Shown in pieces: positions 1 to 8,384 of a stretch of DNA of 13,282 nucleotides. A program made the position numbers and the translations under genes. The notes under the pieces were generated by a model. It saw only the letters and a program-made list of their open reading frames with translations. It did not search any database and was not told the origin of the DNA. This stretch comes from CAZEIW01 sp964512305 (GTDB lineage Bacteria > Pseudomonadota > Gammaproteobacteria > Burkholderiales > Burkholderiaceae_F): the NCBI GenBank assembly GCA_964512305.1, contig CAZEIW010000124.1:1-13282 (forward strand). The letters are read 5' to 3'. How positions within the stretch are numbered: position 1 is the stretch's first letter; every line of letters begins with the position of its first letter.

Positions 1-15
1 CTGCACACCCCAGCC

Positions 16-35
16 CTCTCACGCGAGCGGGAGAG
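16..35. repeat. REP-like imperfect hairpin at the left edge
   Basis: CTCTC (16-20) and GAGAG (31-35) pair around a 10-base GC-rich loop. The surrounding CCCCAGCCCTCTC...GCGAGCGGGAGAG resembles the degenerate CCCTCTCCC...GGGAGAGGG palindromes scattered between genes in many beta- and gammaproteobacteria; that likeness is from memory and not checked by search. There is no T-run, so it is not a clear terminator. Confidence 0.4.
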
Positions 36-225
36 CCTGCTACCGCGGCGGCGGCTGCACAGGACCATGAACCGCGTGCCAGCAAGAATGACGCCCGTGA
101 ATGCCGCGGGGGGTGCTCGAGGGGGGGCGCAGCCACCCCTCGAAGCCGATCCTCCCGCTTTTCGGTTCCGAGGCTGCAGGCGCCAAGCGACCTGTCCCGC
201 CGCCCTTCGAAGCTACGGTTCATGG
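36..225 (-). repeat. Dispersed palindromic repeat, long copy with a 131-bp insert
   Basis: Bases 62-80 (GGACCATGAACCGCGTGCC) are the exact reverse complement of 8312-8330, and bases 212-225 (GCTACGGTTCATGG) the exact reverse complement of 8298-8311. The compact 33-bp element near 8300 is therefore wholly present here but split by 131 bp (81-211). The likeness continues leftward through 36-61, matching the reverse complement of 8331-8357 at about 22 of 26 positions with one gap. The outer arms CCATGAACCG (65-74) and CGGTTCATGG (216-225) form perfect 10-bp terminal inverted repeats. The insert contains its own 8-bp hairpin, TCGAGGGG (117-124) with CCCCTCGA (136-143). No clear target duplication is visible. 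The element ends 34 bp beyond the stop codon of the patatin gene. The rest of 1-259 holds no gene I can support. Confidence 0.75.
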
Positions 226-259
226 AGAGGGGGAACTGCGCTTACAGCCGCGCGAACGC

Positions 260-1540
260 CTAGGCCACCACGACTTTCGCCGCCGCGGCCGGATTGGGCT
301 CGCGGCGCTCGGTGAGGAACGCGAGCAGGTCTTCCCGGCGCGCCAGCGCGTCGCCGTAGCCGAGATCGATCAGTGCGCGCGTGTACGGGGGCTCGAAAAG
401 CAGGTAGCTCGCCAGCCCGGCGCCGCTGCCGCGATACGTGCCGATCACTTCCAGCAGCGCCCGGACCGGGCGCGGCAGGGCGGCCAGGAACTCGGCCGCG
501 ATGCCGTCGAGCCGCCGGCTCGGCGAGATCGTCAGCGATTCGATCGTGCGCACGCCGAGCGCGCTGCGCTCCTGCTCCGACAGCCCGGCCGCGATCTGAT
601 TCATCTTCTCCAGGCGCTCGACGTCGGACACCAGCGCATCGAGGAAGATCGACGACAGCGCGTGCGCGGCGACCTGCGCCAGCGATGGATACGCGGTCGG
701 GTCGAAGCTCGGCAGCACTCCCGGCTGCCCGTGCTGGCCGACGCCGATCACCAGGATGCGCTCTGCGCCAAGGTGGATCGCCGGGCTGATCGGCGACAGC
801 TGGCGCATCGAGCCGTCGCCGAAGTACTCGATGCCGCCGGTGCCGGCCGACGACAGGTCGAGCGGAACGGCCGGAAACACGAAGGGGATCGCGCTCGACG
901 CGAGCAGGTGGTCGATGCCGATCTGCGCGCGCGAGAACACCCGCTGCAGCTTGCGGAAATCGAAGTCGTTGCGCGCCTGGTAGAAGGTCACGTGTCGCCC
1001 CGAGCTGTAGCTCGACGCGCCGATCGCGAGCGCGCGCAGATGCCCGCGCTCCAGCGCGCGGGCCAGCCGCGGCAGCTCGATCATTCCGTTGAGCAGGTCG
1101 CGCAGCGGCGAATTGTCGAGCAGCGACTTCGGGCGCACTTTCAGCGAGCGCCGCACGACCCAGCCCAGCGACAGCAGCGACAGCCAGCGCGCTCCGCTGC
1201 GCAGCACGCCGAACAGATCGGCGCGGTACACCTGATCGGCGCGCATGTTCTCCCACACGTGGACGATCTGGGCCACGGCCTCGTGGAAGTTGTCGGAGCG
1301 GCACGCCAGCCCGGTCGCGTTGATGGCACCGGCCGAGGTGCCGACAAGGATCGGGAACGGGTTGTGGCCCTGGGCGATGCTCGGATCGAGGCCGCGGCGG
1401 GCGTCGCGCAGCAGGGCGGCGATCGCCTTGAGCACGCCCACCTGGTAGGCGGCGCGCGCGCCGCCCCCCATGAGGATCAGCGCGGCGGGGGAGGTGCGCA
1501 GGCGCAGGCGGTCCGAATGACGCTCGCTCATGCCCGACAT
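260..1540 (-). CDS. Patatin-like phospholipase family protein
   Basis: This is a 426-residue serine hydrolase of the patatin family, whose members cleave acyl groups from phospholipids or other lipids with a Ser-Asp dyad. The hallmarks are all present: the glycine-rich oxyanion loop GGGAR (25-29) followed by AAYQVGVL, the nucleophile elbow GTSAG (67-71, Ser69), the ASSAIPFVFP segment (about 215-224), and the dyad DGS (Asp242-Gly243). No signal peptide or membrane segment is obvious, so it is probably cytoplasmic or peripherally membrane-bound. The gene lies 42 bp downstream of the malic enzyme gene on the same strand and is probably co-transcribed with it. The ATG at 1540 is used; a second ATG three codons on (1531) is possible, and neither has a good Shine-Dalgarno sequence. 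The substrate cannot be told from sequence. Confidence 0.93.
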   Translation of the reverse strand: MSGMSERHSDRLRLRTSPAALILMGGGARAAYQVGVLKAIAALLRDARRGLDPSIAQGHNPFPILVGTSAGAINATGLACRSDNFHEAVAQIVHVWENMRADQVYRADLFGVLRSGARWLSLLSLGWVVRRSLKVRPKSLLDNSPLRDLLNGMIELPRLARALERGHLRALAIGASSYSSGRHVTFYQARNDFDFRKLQRVFSRAQIGIDHLLASSAIPFVFPAVPLDLSSAGTGGIEYFGDGSMRQLSPISPAIHLGAERILVIGVGQHGQPGVLPSFDPTAYPSLAQVAAHALSSIFLDALVSDVERLEKMNQIAAGLSEQERSALGVRTIESLTISPSRRLDGIAAEFLAALPRPVRALLEVIGTYRGSGAGLASYLLFEPPYTRALIDLGYGDALARREDLLAFLTERREPNPAAAAKVVVA

Positions 1541-1582
1541 TGTGGGAGCAACCGCCGCCCGCCGCCAGCGCCGCCGCCCGCG

Positions 1583-3892
<2,310 letters not shown>

Positions 3893-3923
3893 CTTCTTCG
3901 GGACCCGGTGGAGAAAGAGAGAC

Positions 3924-3952
3924 ATTATCAGGCGGGCATCGGCGGGTCCCAA
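3924..3952 (-). promoter_or_regulatory. Probable sigma70-like promoter of maeB
   Basis: On the minus strand TTGGGA (-35; 3952-3947) is separated by 17 bases from GATAAT (-10; 3929-3924), matching consensus at 4/6 and 5/6. Transcription would start near 3917, giving a leader of about 25 nt before the ATG at 3892. It also argues against the upstream in-frame starts. Confidence 0.55.
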
Positions 3953-4042
3953 GTTGGCGGACGGCGGCTCGTGCTCCGGCGCCGGGACAAAGCCGTCGCC
4001 CTTCCGCAGATCCGGCCGGCACTTTGTTCATGCAAAAAGGTG

Positions 4043-4059
4043 TTTTGTCCTAGACAAAA
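4043..4059. promoter_or_regulatory. Perfect 7-3-7 inverted repeat, candidate operator
   Basis: TTTTGTC (4043-4049), spacer CTA, GACAAAA (4053-4059): a perfect 17-bp dyad. It ends two bases before the -35 box (4062) of the plus-strand promoter and about 90 bp upstream of the maeB promoter. Such symmetry fits binding of a dimeric helix-turn-helix regulator; the TTGTC/GACAA half-site is reminiscent of GntR-type sites, but the regulator cannot be named. It is AT-rich in a GC-rich setting, which makes chance less likely. Confidence 0.55.
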
Positions 4060-4061
4060 GC

Positions 4062-4089
4062 TTGACTTCAAGGCACGCGGGGCTAGACT
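4062..4089 (+). promoter_or_regulatory. Sigma70-like promoter of the candidate small RNA
   Basis: TTGACT (-35; 4062-4067, 5/6) is separated by 16 bases from TAGACT (-10; 4084-4089, 4/6). The predicted start is around 4095-4097. No protein start with a credible coding region follows within the next 100 bases; instead a structured segment ending in a terminator does. Confidence 0.6.
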
Positions 4090-4094
4090 TATGT

Positions 4095-4204
4095 ACTGCG
4101 GGGCCTGTCATTGGCCTTGGCGCGTTTAAGCCCTGACTCGGTGCCTCTCCTCCCTCCCTCCTCAGCCGAATTAGGGTGCGCCTGGCCGGCAGGCTCTTTT
4201 TTTT
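4095..4204 (+). ncRNA. Candidate small RNA with CCUCC-rich (anti-Shine-Dalgarno) loop
   Basis: The segment between the promoter at 4062-4089 and the U-run at 4197-4204 folds by eye into three stem-loops. SL1 pairs 4099-4105 with 4113-4119 (7 bp including two G-U pairs, 7-base loop). SL2 pairs CCCTGACTCGG (4131-4141) with CCGAATTAGGG (4166-4176): 11 positions with one G-U and one C·A mismatch. Its 24-base loop (4142-4165) is almost all pyrimidine and holds three overlapping CCTCC motifs at 4149, 4153 and 4157, each complementary to a Shine-Dalgarno core. SL3 (4180-4194) plus eight T forms the terminator. This layout resembles known anti-SD loop RNAs (for example the CcsR family of Alphaproteobacteria), but I do not recognise a named family. 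Alternatively it is the terminated leader (attenuator) of the aminotransferase gene that starts 57 bp after the U-run. Confidence 0.6.
4180..4204 (+). terminator. Rho-independent terminator
   Basis: GCCTG (4180-4184) pairs with CAGGC (4190-4194) around a GCCGG loop, followed by TC and eight consecutive T (4197-4204). The stem is short but all strong pairs, and the T-run is striking in such GC-rich DNA. It would end the candidate RNA starting near 4095 and lies upstream of the aminotransferase gene. Confidence 0.7.
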
Positions 4205-4226
4205 GCCTCCGATCCTGTAGTAGTGT

Positions 4227-4248
4227 GTGCTGACTTTTCAGTCGGCAC
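4227..4248 (+). promoter_or_regulatory. 9-bp hairpin in the leader of the aminotransferase gene
   Basis: GTGCTGACT (4227-4235) pairs with AGTCGGCAC (4240-4248), nine pairs with one G-U wobble, around a TTTC loop. It ends 13 bases before the ATG at 4262 and has no T-run, so it is not a terminator. The sequence between it and the ATG (TTGATCCCCTGCC) has no purine-rich Shine-Dalgarno. The hairpin could control translation initiation as RNA, or be an operator as DNA. Confidence 0.5.
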
Positions 4249-4261
4249 TTGATCCCCTGCC

Positions 4262-5431
4262 ATGAATCTCACAGCGCTGGCCGCGCGCACGCGCGCCATC
4301 GAGCCGTTCTATGTCATGGAGATCCTCAAGGAGGCCGCGCGGCTCGAGGCCGCGGGTCGACGAGTGATCCACATGAGCATCGGCGAGCCGGACTTCACGG
4401 CCCCGGAACCGGTGCGCCTCGCGGCGCGTGCAGCGATCGACCGCGGGCTCACGCAGTACACGCCCGCGGTCGGCATCGCGCCGCTGCGCGGAGCGATCTC
4501 GGACTTCTATCGGCGCCGGTTCGGCGCCGCGGTGGAGCCCGAGCGGATCGTGATCACCGCCGGCGCGTCGGGCGCCCTGCTGCTCGCGATGGCGGTGCTG
4601 GTCGACCATGGCGACGAAGTCCTCCTGGCCGACCCGTCGTACCCGTGCAATCGCCATTTCATCACCGCCTTCGGCGGCACGCCCACGTGCCTGCCTTGCG
4701 GCCCCGAGCAGGGATTCCAGCTGCTGCCCGATGCGATCGAGAAGGCCTGGGGTGCCCGCACGCGCGGCGTGCTGCTCGCGTCGCCGTCGAACCCGACCGG
4801 AACGTCGATCACGCCCGCGGCGCTTGCGCGAACCCTCGAGGCGGTACAAGGACGCGGCGGCTTCGTCGTGGTCGACGAGATCTATCAGGGCCTGAGCTAC
4901 GACCACGAGCCGGCGACGGCGCTCGCCCTCGGCGGGGACGCCATCGTGATCAACAGCTTCTCGAAGTACTTCAGCATGACCGGCTGGCGCCTCGGCTGGC
5001 TCGTTGCGCCGAAGGCGTGGATCCCGGTGGTGGAGAAGCTGGCCCAGAACTTCTACATCTGCCCATCGGCGATCGCCCAACATGCCGCGCTGGCGTGTTT
5101 CGAGCCCTCATCGCTCGCGGTCTACGAGGCGCAGCGCGCCGAATTCAAGCGCCGCCGCGATTTCCTCGTTCCGTCGCTGACACGCCTGGGCTTCGGCGTG
5201 CCGGTACGGCCGGACGGGGCGTTTTACGTGTACGTCGACGTCAGCCGCTTCGCTGCCGACAGCCATCATTTCGCGCAGCGGCTGCTGCACGATGCCGGTG
5301 TGTGCGTCGTTCCTGGCGCCGATTTCGGCACCGCGCAGGCCAGGCGGTACGCGCGGGTTTCGTACGCGACGGCGTTCGAGAATCTCGAGGAGGCCGTGCG
5401 CAGGATCGAGCGGTTCCTGGCGGATCTCTAG
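4262..5431 (+). CDS. PLP-dependent class I/II aminotransferase
   Basis: A 389-residue fold-type I aminotransferase of the aspartate/aromatic-type superfamily. Visible motifs in order: MSIGEPDF (substrate-binding start, about 38-45), YTPAVGIAPLR (66-76), SNPTG (176-180, Asn177 near the cofactor), VVDEIYQG (Asp205, Tyr208), the Schiff-base motif NSFSKYFSMTGWRLGW (Lys235, Arg243), and ARVSYA (Arg365, the carboxylate-binding arginine). Length is normal for the family. It moves an amino group between an amino acid and a 2-oxo acid in the cytoplasm; the amino acid used cannot be assigned from sequence. The ATG gives a family-typical start but has no recognisable Shine-Dalgarno, and a hairpin and a terminator precede it. 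It converges on the lytic transglycosylase gene, with stop codons sharing CTAG (5428-5431). Confidence 0.92.
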   Translation: MNLTALAARTRAIEPFYVMEILKEAARLEAAGRRVIHMSIGEPDFTAPEPVRLAARAAIDRGLTQYTPAVGIAPLRGAISDFYRRRFGAAVEPERIVITAGASGALLLAMAVLVDHGDEVLLADPSYPCNRHFITAFGGTPTCLPCGPEQGFQLLPDAIEKAWGARTRGVLLASPSNPTGTSITPAALARTLEAVQGRGGFVVVDEIYQGLSYDHEPATALALGGDAIVINSFSKYFSMTGWRLGWLVAPKAWIPVVEKLAQNFYICPSAIAQHAALACFEPSSLAVYEAQRAEFKRRRDFLVPSLTRLGFGVPVRPDGAFYVYVDVSRFAADSHHFAQRLLHDAGVCVVPGADFGTAQARRYARVSYATAFENLEEAVRRIERFLADL

Positions 5432-6315
5432 GCGATATCCGCCCGACCAACCTCGGACGGCTCCGCGCGCGAGACCGGCAGCGGCCGCGCGGGCGCCCGG
5501 TCGCCGGGCGATCCGGCATCGCCGGCGGACGGCTTCGCATCCGCCCGCAGGCTCGATGCGAGCGCCGCGTCGACCGCGCCGGAGGCCGCCAGCTTCAAGC
5601 GCCCCAGCTCCGCCATGACCCGCGCCGCGTAGCCGGCGTCGTCCGGGAGATTTCCCGCGCCCACATACAGCTGCAAGCCGCGTTCGACCGAACCGCCACG
5701 CCGGATCGCGTCGCCCAGGATCGCCGAGCCGACCCGGATGTTGGCCACCGGGTCGAGCGCCCCGAGGTCGCTCGCGGGAATCTCGAACTTGTCCCCATGG
5801 ACGCTGGTCATCACCTGCATCAGGCCCTGGGCCCCGACGGGGCTCTGCGCGAACGGGTTCATGCTCGACTCGACCGCCATGACCGAGAGGATCAGCAACG
5901 GGTCGACCTGCTGCTCGGTGCCGGCCTTGCGCGCGGCGGCGACGAGCAGGCGGACCGCGTCGTCCGCGACGTGATAGCGGCGCGCCAGGTACTGGGCGAC
6001 CAAGGCGTCGCGCGGATGCAACTCGGCGTTGCCTCCCGCCCGCAGGACGTCCCGCCAGGAAGTGGCCGCTTCCGGCGCCGGCAGTTCGATGATCGAGAGT
6101 TCGGCCCGGTTCGCCCAGGACGCCGGCACGATGGCGGCCAGCTGATCCCGCGCCGCCGGCAGAGCGATCAGAATGGCGCCCGCGATGACGGTCGCGACGC
6201 CGACGGCATCGATGGACCAGCGGACGACACAACTGAGCCCGCTCCGCAGGTCGGTCACCGCCTGGGACCAGTCGAATCGGCTACAGCGAACCCCGGTGAG
6301 GTTGGAGTCGTTCAT
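5428..6315 (-). CDS. Membrane-anchored lytic transglycosylase, SLT domain
   Basis: A 295-residue protein with one predicted membrane segment (about residues 33-56), then a periplasmic region. The SLT domain starts near residue 130: the catalytic glutamate is in SVMAVESSMNPFA (Glu149), followed by VGAQGLMQV (about 160-168) and, in place of the usual Tyr-Asn-Ala-Gly segment, LYVGAGNL (about 216-223) with GYAARVM. Such enzymes cleave the MurNAc-GlcNAc bond of peptidoglycan to form 1,6-anhydro ends during wall remodelling. The C-terminal 50 residues are Ala/Pro-rich and probably disordered. The ATG at 6315 is chosen because AAGGGGGTG stands just upstream; an in-frame start 18 codons earlier (6369) adds an unlikely basic stretch. 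The gene stands alone on its strand. Confidence 0.88.
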   Translation of the reverse strand: MNDSNLTGVRCSRFDWSQAVTDLRSGLSCVVRWSIDAVGVATVIAGAILIALPAARDQLAAIVPASWANRAELSIIELPAPEAATSWRDVLRAGGNAELHPRDALVAQYLARRYHVADDAVRLLVAAARKAGTEQQVDPLLILSVMAVESSMNPFAQSPVGAQGLMQVMTSVHGDKFEIPASDLGALDPVANIRVGSAILGDAIRRGGSVERGLQLYVGAGNLPDDAGYAARVMAELGRLKLAASGAVDAALASSLRADAKPSAGDAGSPGDRAPARPLPVSRAEPSEVGRADIA

Positions 6316-6784
6316 GGCACCCCCTTGCACCAAGATGATGGCGAATCTAAACCGAAAGCGAGTCGCCACTTACATGTATGGAACCCGCCTGTGCAAATCC
6401 CCGCGCCCCAGGCGGCCGCTTGGCGCCGGGGCAAAAGGCCTGCCGGCGTCCTGTTTGGTCGGGGATACCCGGGTTCGATCGATCCCCGAGGCCCGACTTC
6501 GTTGTGTTCGCTGCCTTCTGGCCGCGGCTTCTCATGCGCCGCAGCACCAACCTCAGCGAAGAACCATGTTGGACAGCTTGATTGTAAGTCCTACCGTATC
6601 TGCGTCAATCTAAAATGGTGAGGACGAATCCGCACCCCAACCGGAATATTGCGCCCTCTGGATCGGGATGGTCGATCTTGAGGAAATTGTCTTATAAATC
6701 ATCTTATTACATGAGATCAAGCCAGGATCCCCATCGGTTGCCACGGGCCTCGGCCTTGCTGCTGCAATGCAACAATAGCACACA
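6316..6784. other. 469-bp divergent gap between the transglycosylase gene and ubiD
   Basis: No convincing gene on either strand. The left two thirds is GC-rich with a long inverted repeat (6459-6489). The right third (about 6575-6720) is distinctly AT-richer than anything else in the window and contains TAAAAT (6611-6616) and TATAAA (6693-6698), either of which could be a -10 box for ubiD; neither has a good -35 at the right distance. A tRNA-like GGGTTCGATC at 6471-6480 was considered and rejected. Confidence 0.6.
6459..6489. repeat. Perfect 8-bp inverted repeat
   Basis: TCGGGGAT (6459-6466) and ATCCCCGA (6482-6489) pair perfectly around 15 bases that themselves include the palindromes CCCGGG (6468-6473) and CGATCG (6477-6482, overlapping the stem edge). 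No T-run follows on either strand, so it is not a clear terminator. It lies in the gap between two divergent genes. Confidence 0.5.
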
Positions 6785-6788
6785 ATGA
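6615..6788 (+). other. Possible 57-codon upstream ORF overlapping the ubiD start (ATGA)
   Basis: An ATG at 6615 opens a 57-codon frame whose TGA (6786-6788) overlaps the ubiD ATG (6785-6787) as ATGA, the layout of translational coupling. A shorter version could start at the in-frame ATG at 6711. Against its being a gene: third-position GC is only about 60 per cent, far below neighbouring genes, there is no Shine-Dalgarno, and the product (beginning MVRTNPHPNRN) resembles nothing I know. It is listed because ubiD itself lacks a visible ribosome-binding site. Confidence 0.2.
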
Positions 6789-8296
6789 AGTACTCCGACC
6801 TGCGCGATTTCCTGGCCCGGCTGGAGCAGATCGGCGAGTTGCGCCGCATCGGCACCGAGATCTCGCCCCGCCTCGAGATGACCGAGATCTGCCGGCGAGT
6901 GCTCCAAGCGCAGGGTCCGGCGCTGCTCTTCGAGCGGCCCCGGGGTTTCTCGGTGCCGGTGATCGGCAACCTGTTCGGGACCCCCCGGCGCGTCGCGCTG
7001 GCGATGGGGGTCGATGACGTCTCCGGCTTGCGCGAGATCGGGGAACTGCTGGCGGCGCTCAAGGAGCCCGAGGCACCGACCGGATTTCGAGATGCCCTGG
7101 GCAAGATCGGCATGCTGAAGGCCGCGCTCTGGGACATGGCGCCGCGGCTCGTGCGCGGGGGCAGCTGCCAGCAGGTCGTTTGGGAGGGCGCCGACGTCGA
7201 TCTGGCCCGACTGCCGGTCCAGACCTGCTGGCCCGGCGACGCCGGGCCCCTGGTGACCTGGGGTGTCGTCGTTACCCGTGGCCCGCACAAGAGGCGTCAG
7301 AACCTGGGTATCTACCGCCAGCAGCTGATCCAACGGAACAAGGTCATCCTGCGCTGGCTGTCCCACCGTGGCGGTGCTCTCGATTTCCGCGACCATCGTC
7401 TGCTCCATCCCGCGCGGCCGTTTCCGGTCGCAGTCGCGCTGGGAGCCGACCCCGCGACCCTATTGGGCGCGGTGACGCCGGTGCCCGACCAGCTTTCCGA
7501 GTACCAGTTTGCGGGCCTGTTGCGCGGAAGCCGCACCGAAGTCACCCAGTGCCTGGGAAGTGAACTGGTGGTACCGGCGGCCGCCGAAATCGTGCTCGAG
7601 GGACACGTCCAGACCGACGAAGCCAACGCGAACGGCGAGCTCAGCCCGGCCAACGCAGGCTTCGAAACCGCGCTCGAAGGGCCATTTGGCGACCACACGG
7701 GCTACTACAACGAGGTCGAGCGCTTTCCGGTCCTCACCGTCGATCGGATCACGATGCGGCGCGACCCGCTGTACCTGTCGACCTACACCGGACGCCCGCC
7801 CGACGAGCCCGCCGTGCTCGGGGTCGCACTCAATGAGGTCTTCGTTCCGATCCTGCGCCGGACCTTTCCCGAGATCGTCGATTTCTACCTGCCGCCGGAG
7901 GCGTGCAGCTACCGGATGGCGGTGGTCTCGATCCGCAAGCAGTACCCGGGGCACGCACGCCGCGTGATGTTCGGCGTCTGGAGCTTCCTGCGGCAGTTCA
8001 TGTACACCAAGTTCGTCGTGGTCGTCGACGAAGGCATCGACGCGCGAAAATGGACCGACGTGATCTGGGCCATTTCGACCCGCGTCGACCCGTTGCGCGA
8101 CACCGTTCTGGTGGACCAGACGCCGATCGACTACCTGGATTTCGCGAGCCCGGTTTCCGGGTTGGGAAGCAAGATGGGGATCGACGCGACCGACAAGCTG
8201 CCCGGGGAGACCTCGCGCCAGTGGGGCAGGCCGATCGCGATGGATGCCGAGGTCGTCGCACGCATCGACCGCCTGTGGGGCGAGCTCGGTCTGTAG
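6785..8296 (+). CDS. ubiD: 4-hydroxy-3-polyprenylbenzoate decarboxylase UbiD
   Basis: A 503-residue UbiD-family decarboxylase (E. coli UbiD has 497). It removes the carboxyl group from 4-hydroxy-3-polyprenylbenzoate in ubiquinone synthesis, using prenylated FMN made by UbiX, which is not in this window. Family features: start MKYSDLRDFLARLEQIGELRRI, the metal/prFMN-binding stretch NLGIYRQQLIQRNKV, EGPFGDHTGYYN with its acidic residue, VDRITMRRDPLYLSTYTGRPPDEP, and the C-terminal WAISTRVDP and TPIDYLDFASP. The start is fixed by the family-typical N-terminus; no Shine-Dalgarno is visible (CAATAGCACACA precedes the ATG). A short upstream frame overlaps the start by ATGA. A palindromic repeat lies one base after the stop, then the KTSC gene. 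Confidence 0.95.
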   Translation: MKYSDLRDFLARLEQIGELRRIGTEISPRLEMTEICRRVLQAQGPALLFERPRGFSVPVIGNLFGTPRRVALAMGVDDVSGLREIGELLAALKEPEAPTGFRDALGKIGMLKAALWDMAPRLVRGGSCQQVVWEGADVDLARLPVQTCWPGDAGPLVTWGVVVTRGPHKRRQNLGIYRQQLIQRNKVILRWLSHRGGALDFRDHRLLHPARPFPVAVALGADPATLLGAVTPVPDQLSEYQFAGLLRGSRTEVTQCLGSELVVPAAAEIVLEGHVQTDEANANGELSPANAGFETALEGPFGDHTGYYNEVERFPVLTVDRITMRRDPLYLSTYTGRPPDEPAVLGVALNEVFVPILRRTFPEIVDFYLPPEACSYRMAVVSIRKQYPGHARRVMFGVWSFLRQFMYTKFVVVVDEGIDARKWTDVIWAISTRVDPLRDTVLVDQTPIDYLDFASPVSGLGSKMGIDATDKLPGETSRQWGRPIAMDAEVVARIDRLWGELGL

Positions 8297-8297
8297 T

Positions 8298-8357
8298 CCA
8301 TGAACCGTAGCGGCACGCGGTTCATGGTCCGTGTGCCACCGCCGCAGCGGCAGCAGG
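8298..8357 (+). repeat. Dispersed palindromic repeat, compact copy
   Basis: CCATGAACCG (8298-8307) and CGGTTCATGG (8318-8327) form a perfect 10-bp inverted repeat with a 10-base loop. The same 33 bases (8298-8330) occur at 62-225 in reverse orientation, split by 131 bp, and the flank 8331-8357 matches 36-61 at about 22 of 26 positions with one gap, so this is a related element and not a chance palindrome. It starts one base after the ubiD stop. No T-run follows, so it is more like a REP-type element than a terminator, though it could stabilise the ubiD mRNA 3' end. Confidence 0.75.
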
Positions 8358-8368
8358 ACTCGCCTCGA

Positions 8369-8374
8369 TACAAT
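8369..8374 (+). promoter_or_regulatory. Possible -10 box for the KTSC gene
   Basis: TACAAT (5/6 to the -10 consensus) stands 10 bases before the ATG at 8385. Transcription from it would start near 8380-8382, giving an almost leaderless mRNA, in keeping with the absence of a Shine-Dalgarno. The -35 position (about 8346-8351) is poor and lies in the repeat flank. Confidence 0.25.
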
Positions 8375-8384
8375 CCGCCCCACG

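Noticed and set aside
6461..6490. tRNA T-arm-like GGGTTCGATC
   Set aside because: The flanking bases do not form a T-stem, and no acceptor or anticodon arms can be found around it.
4249..6621. A 790-codon plus-strand frame over the aminotransferase and transglycosylase genes
   Set aside because: Shadow frame; the aminotransferase motifs lie in the frame starting at 4262 and the SLT motifs on the opposite strand.
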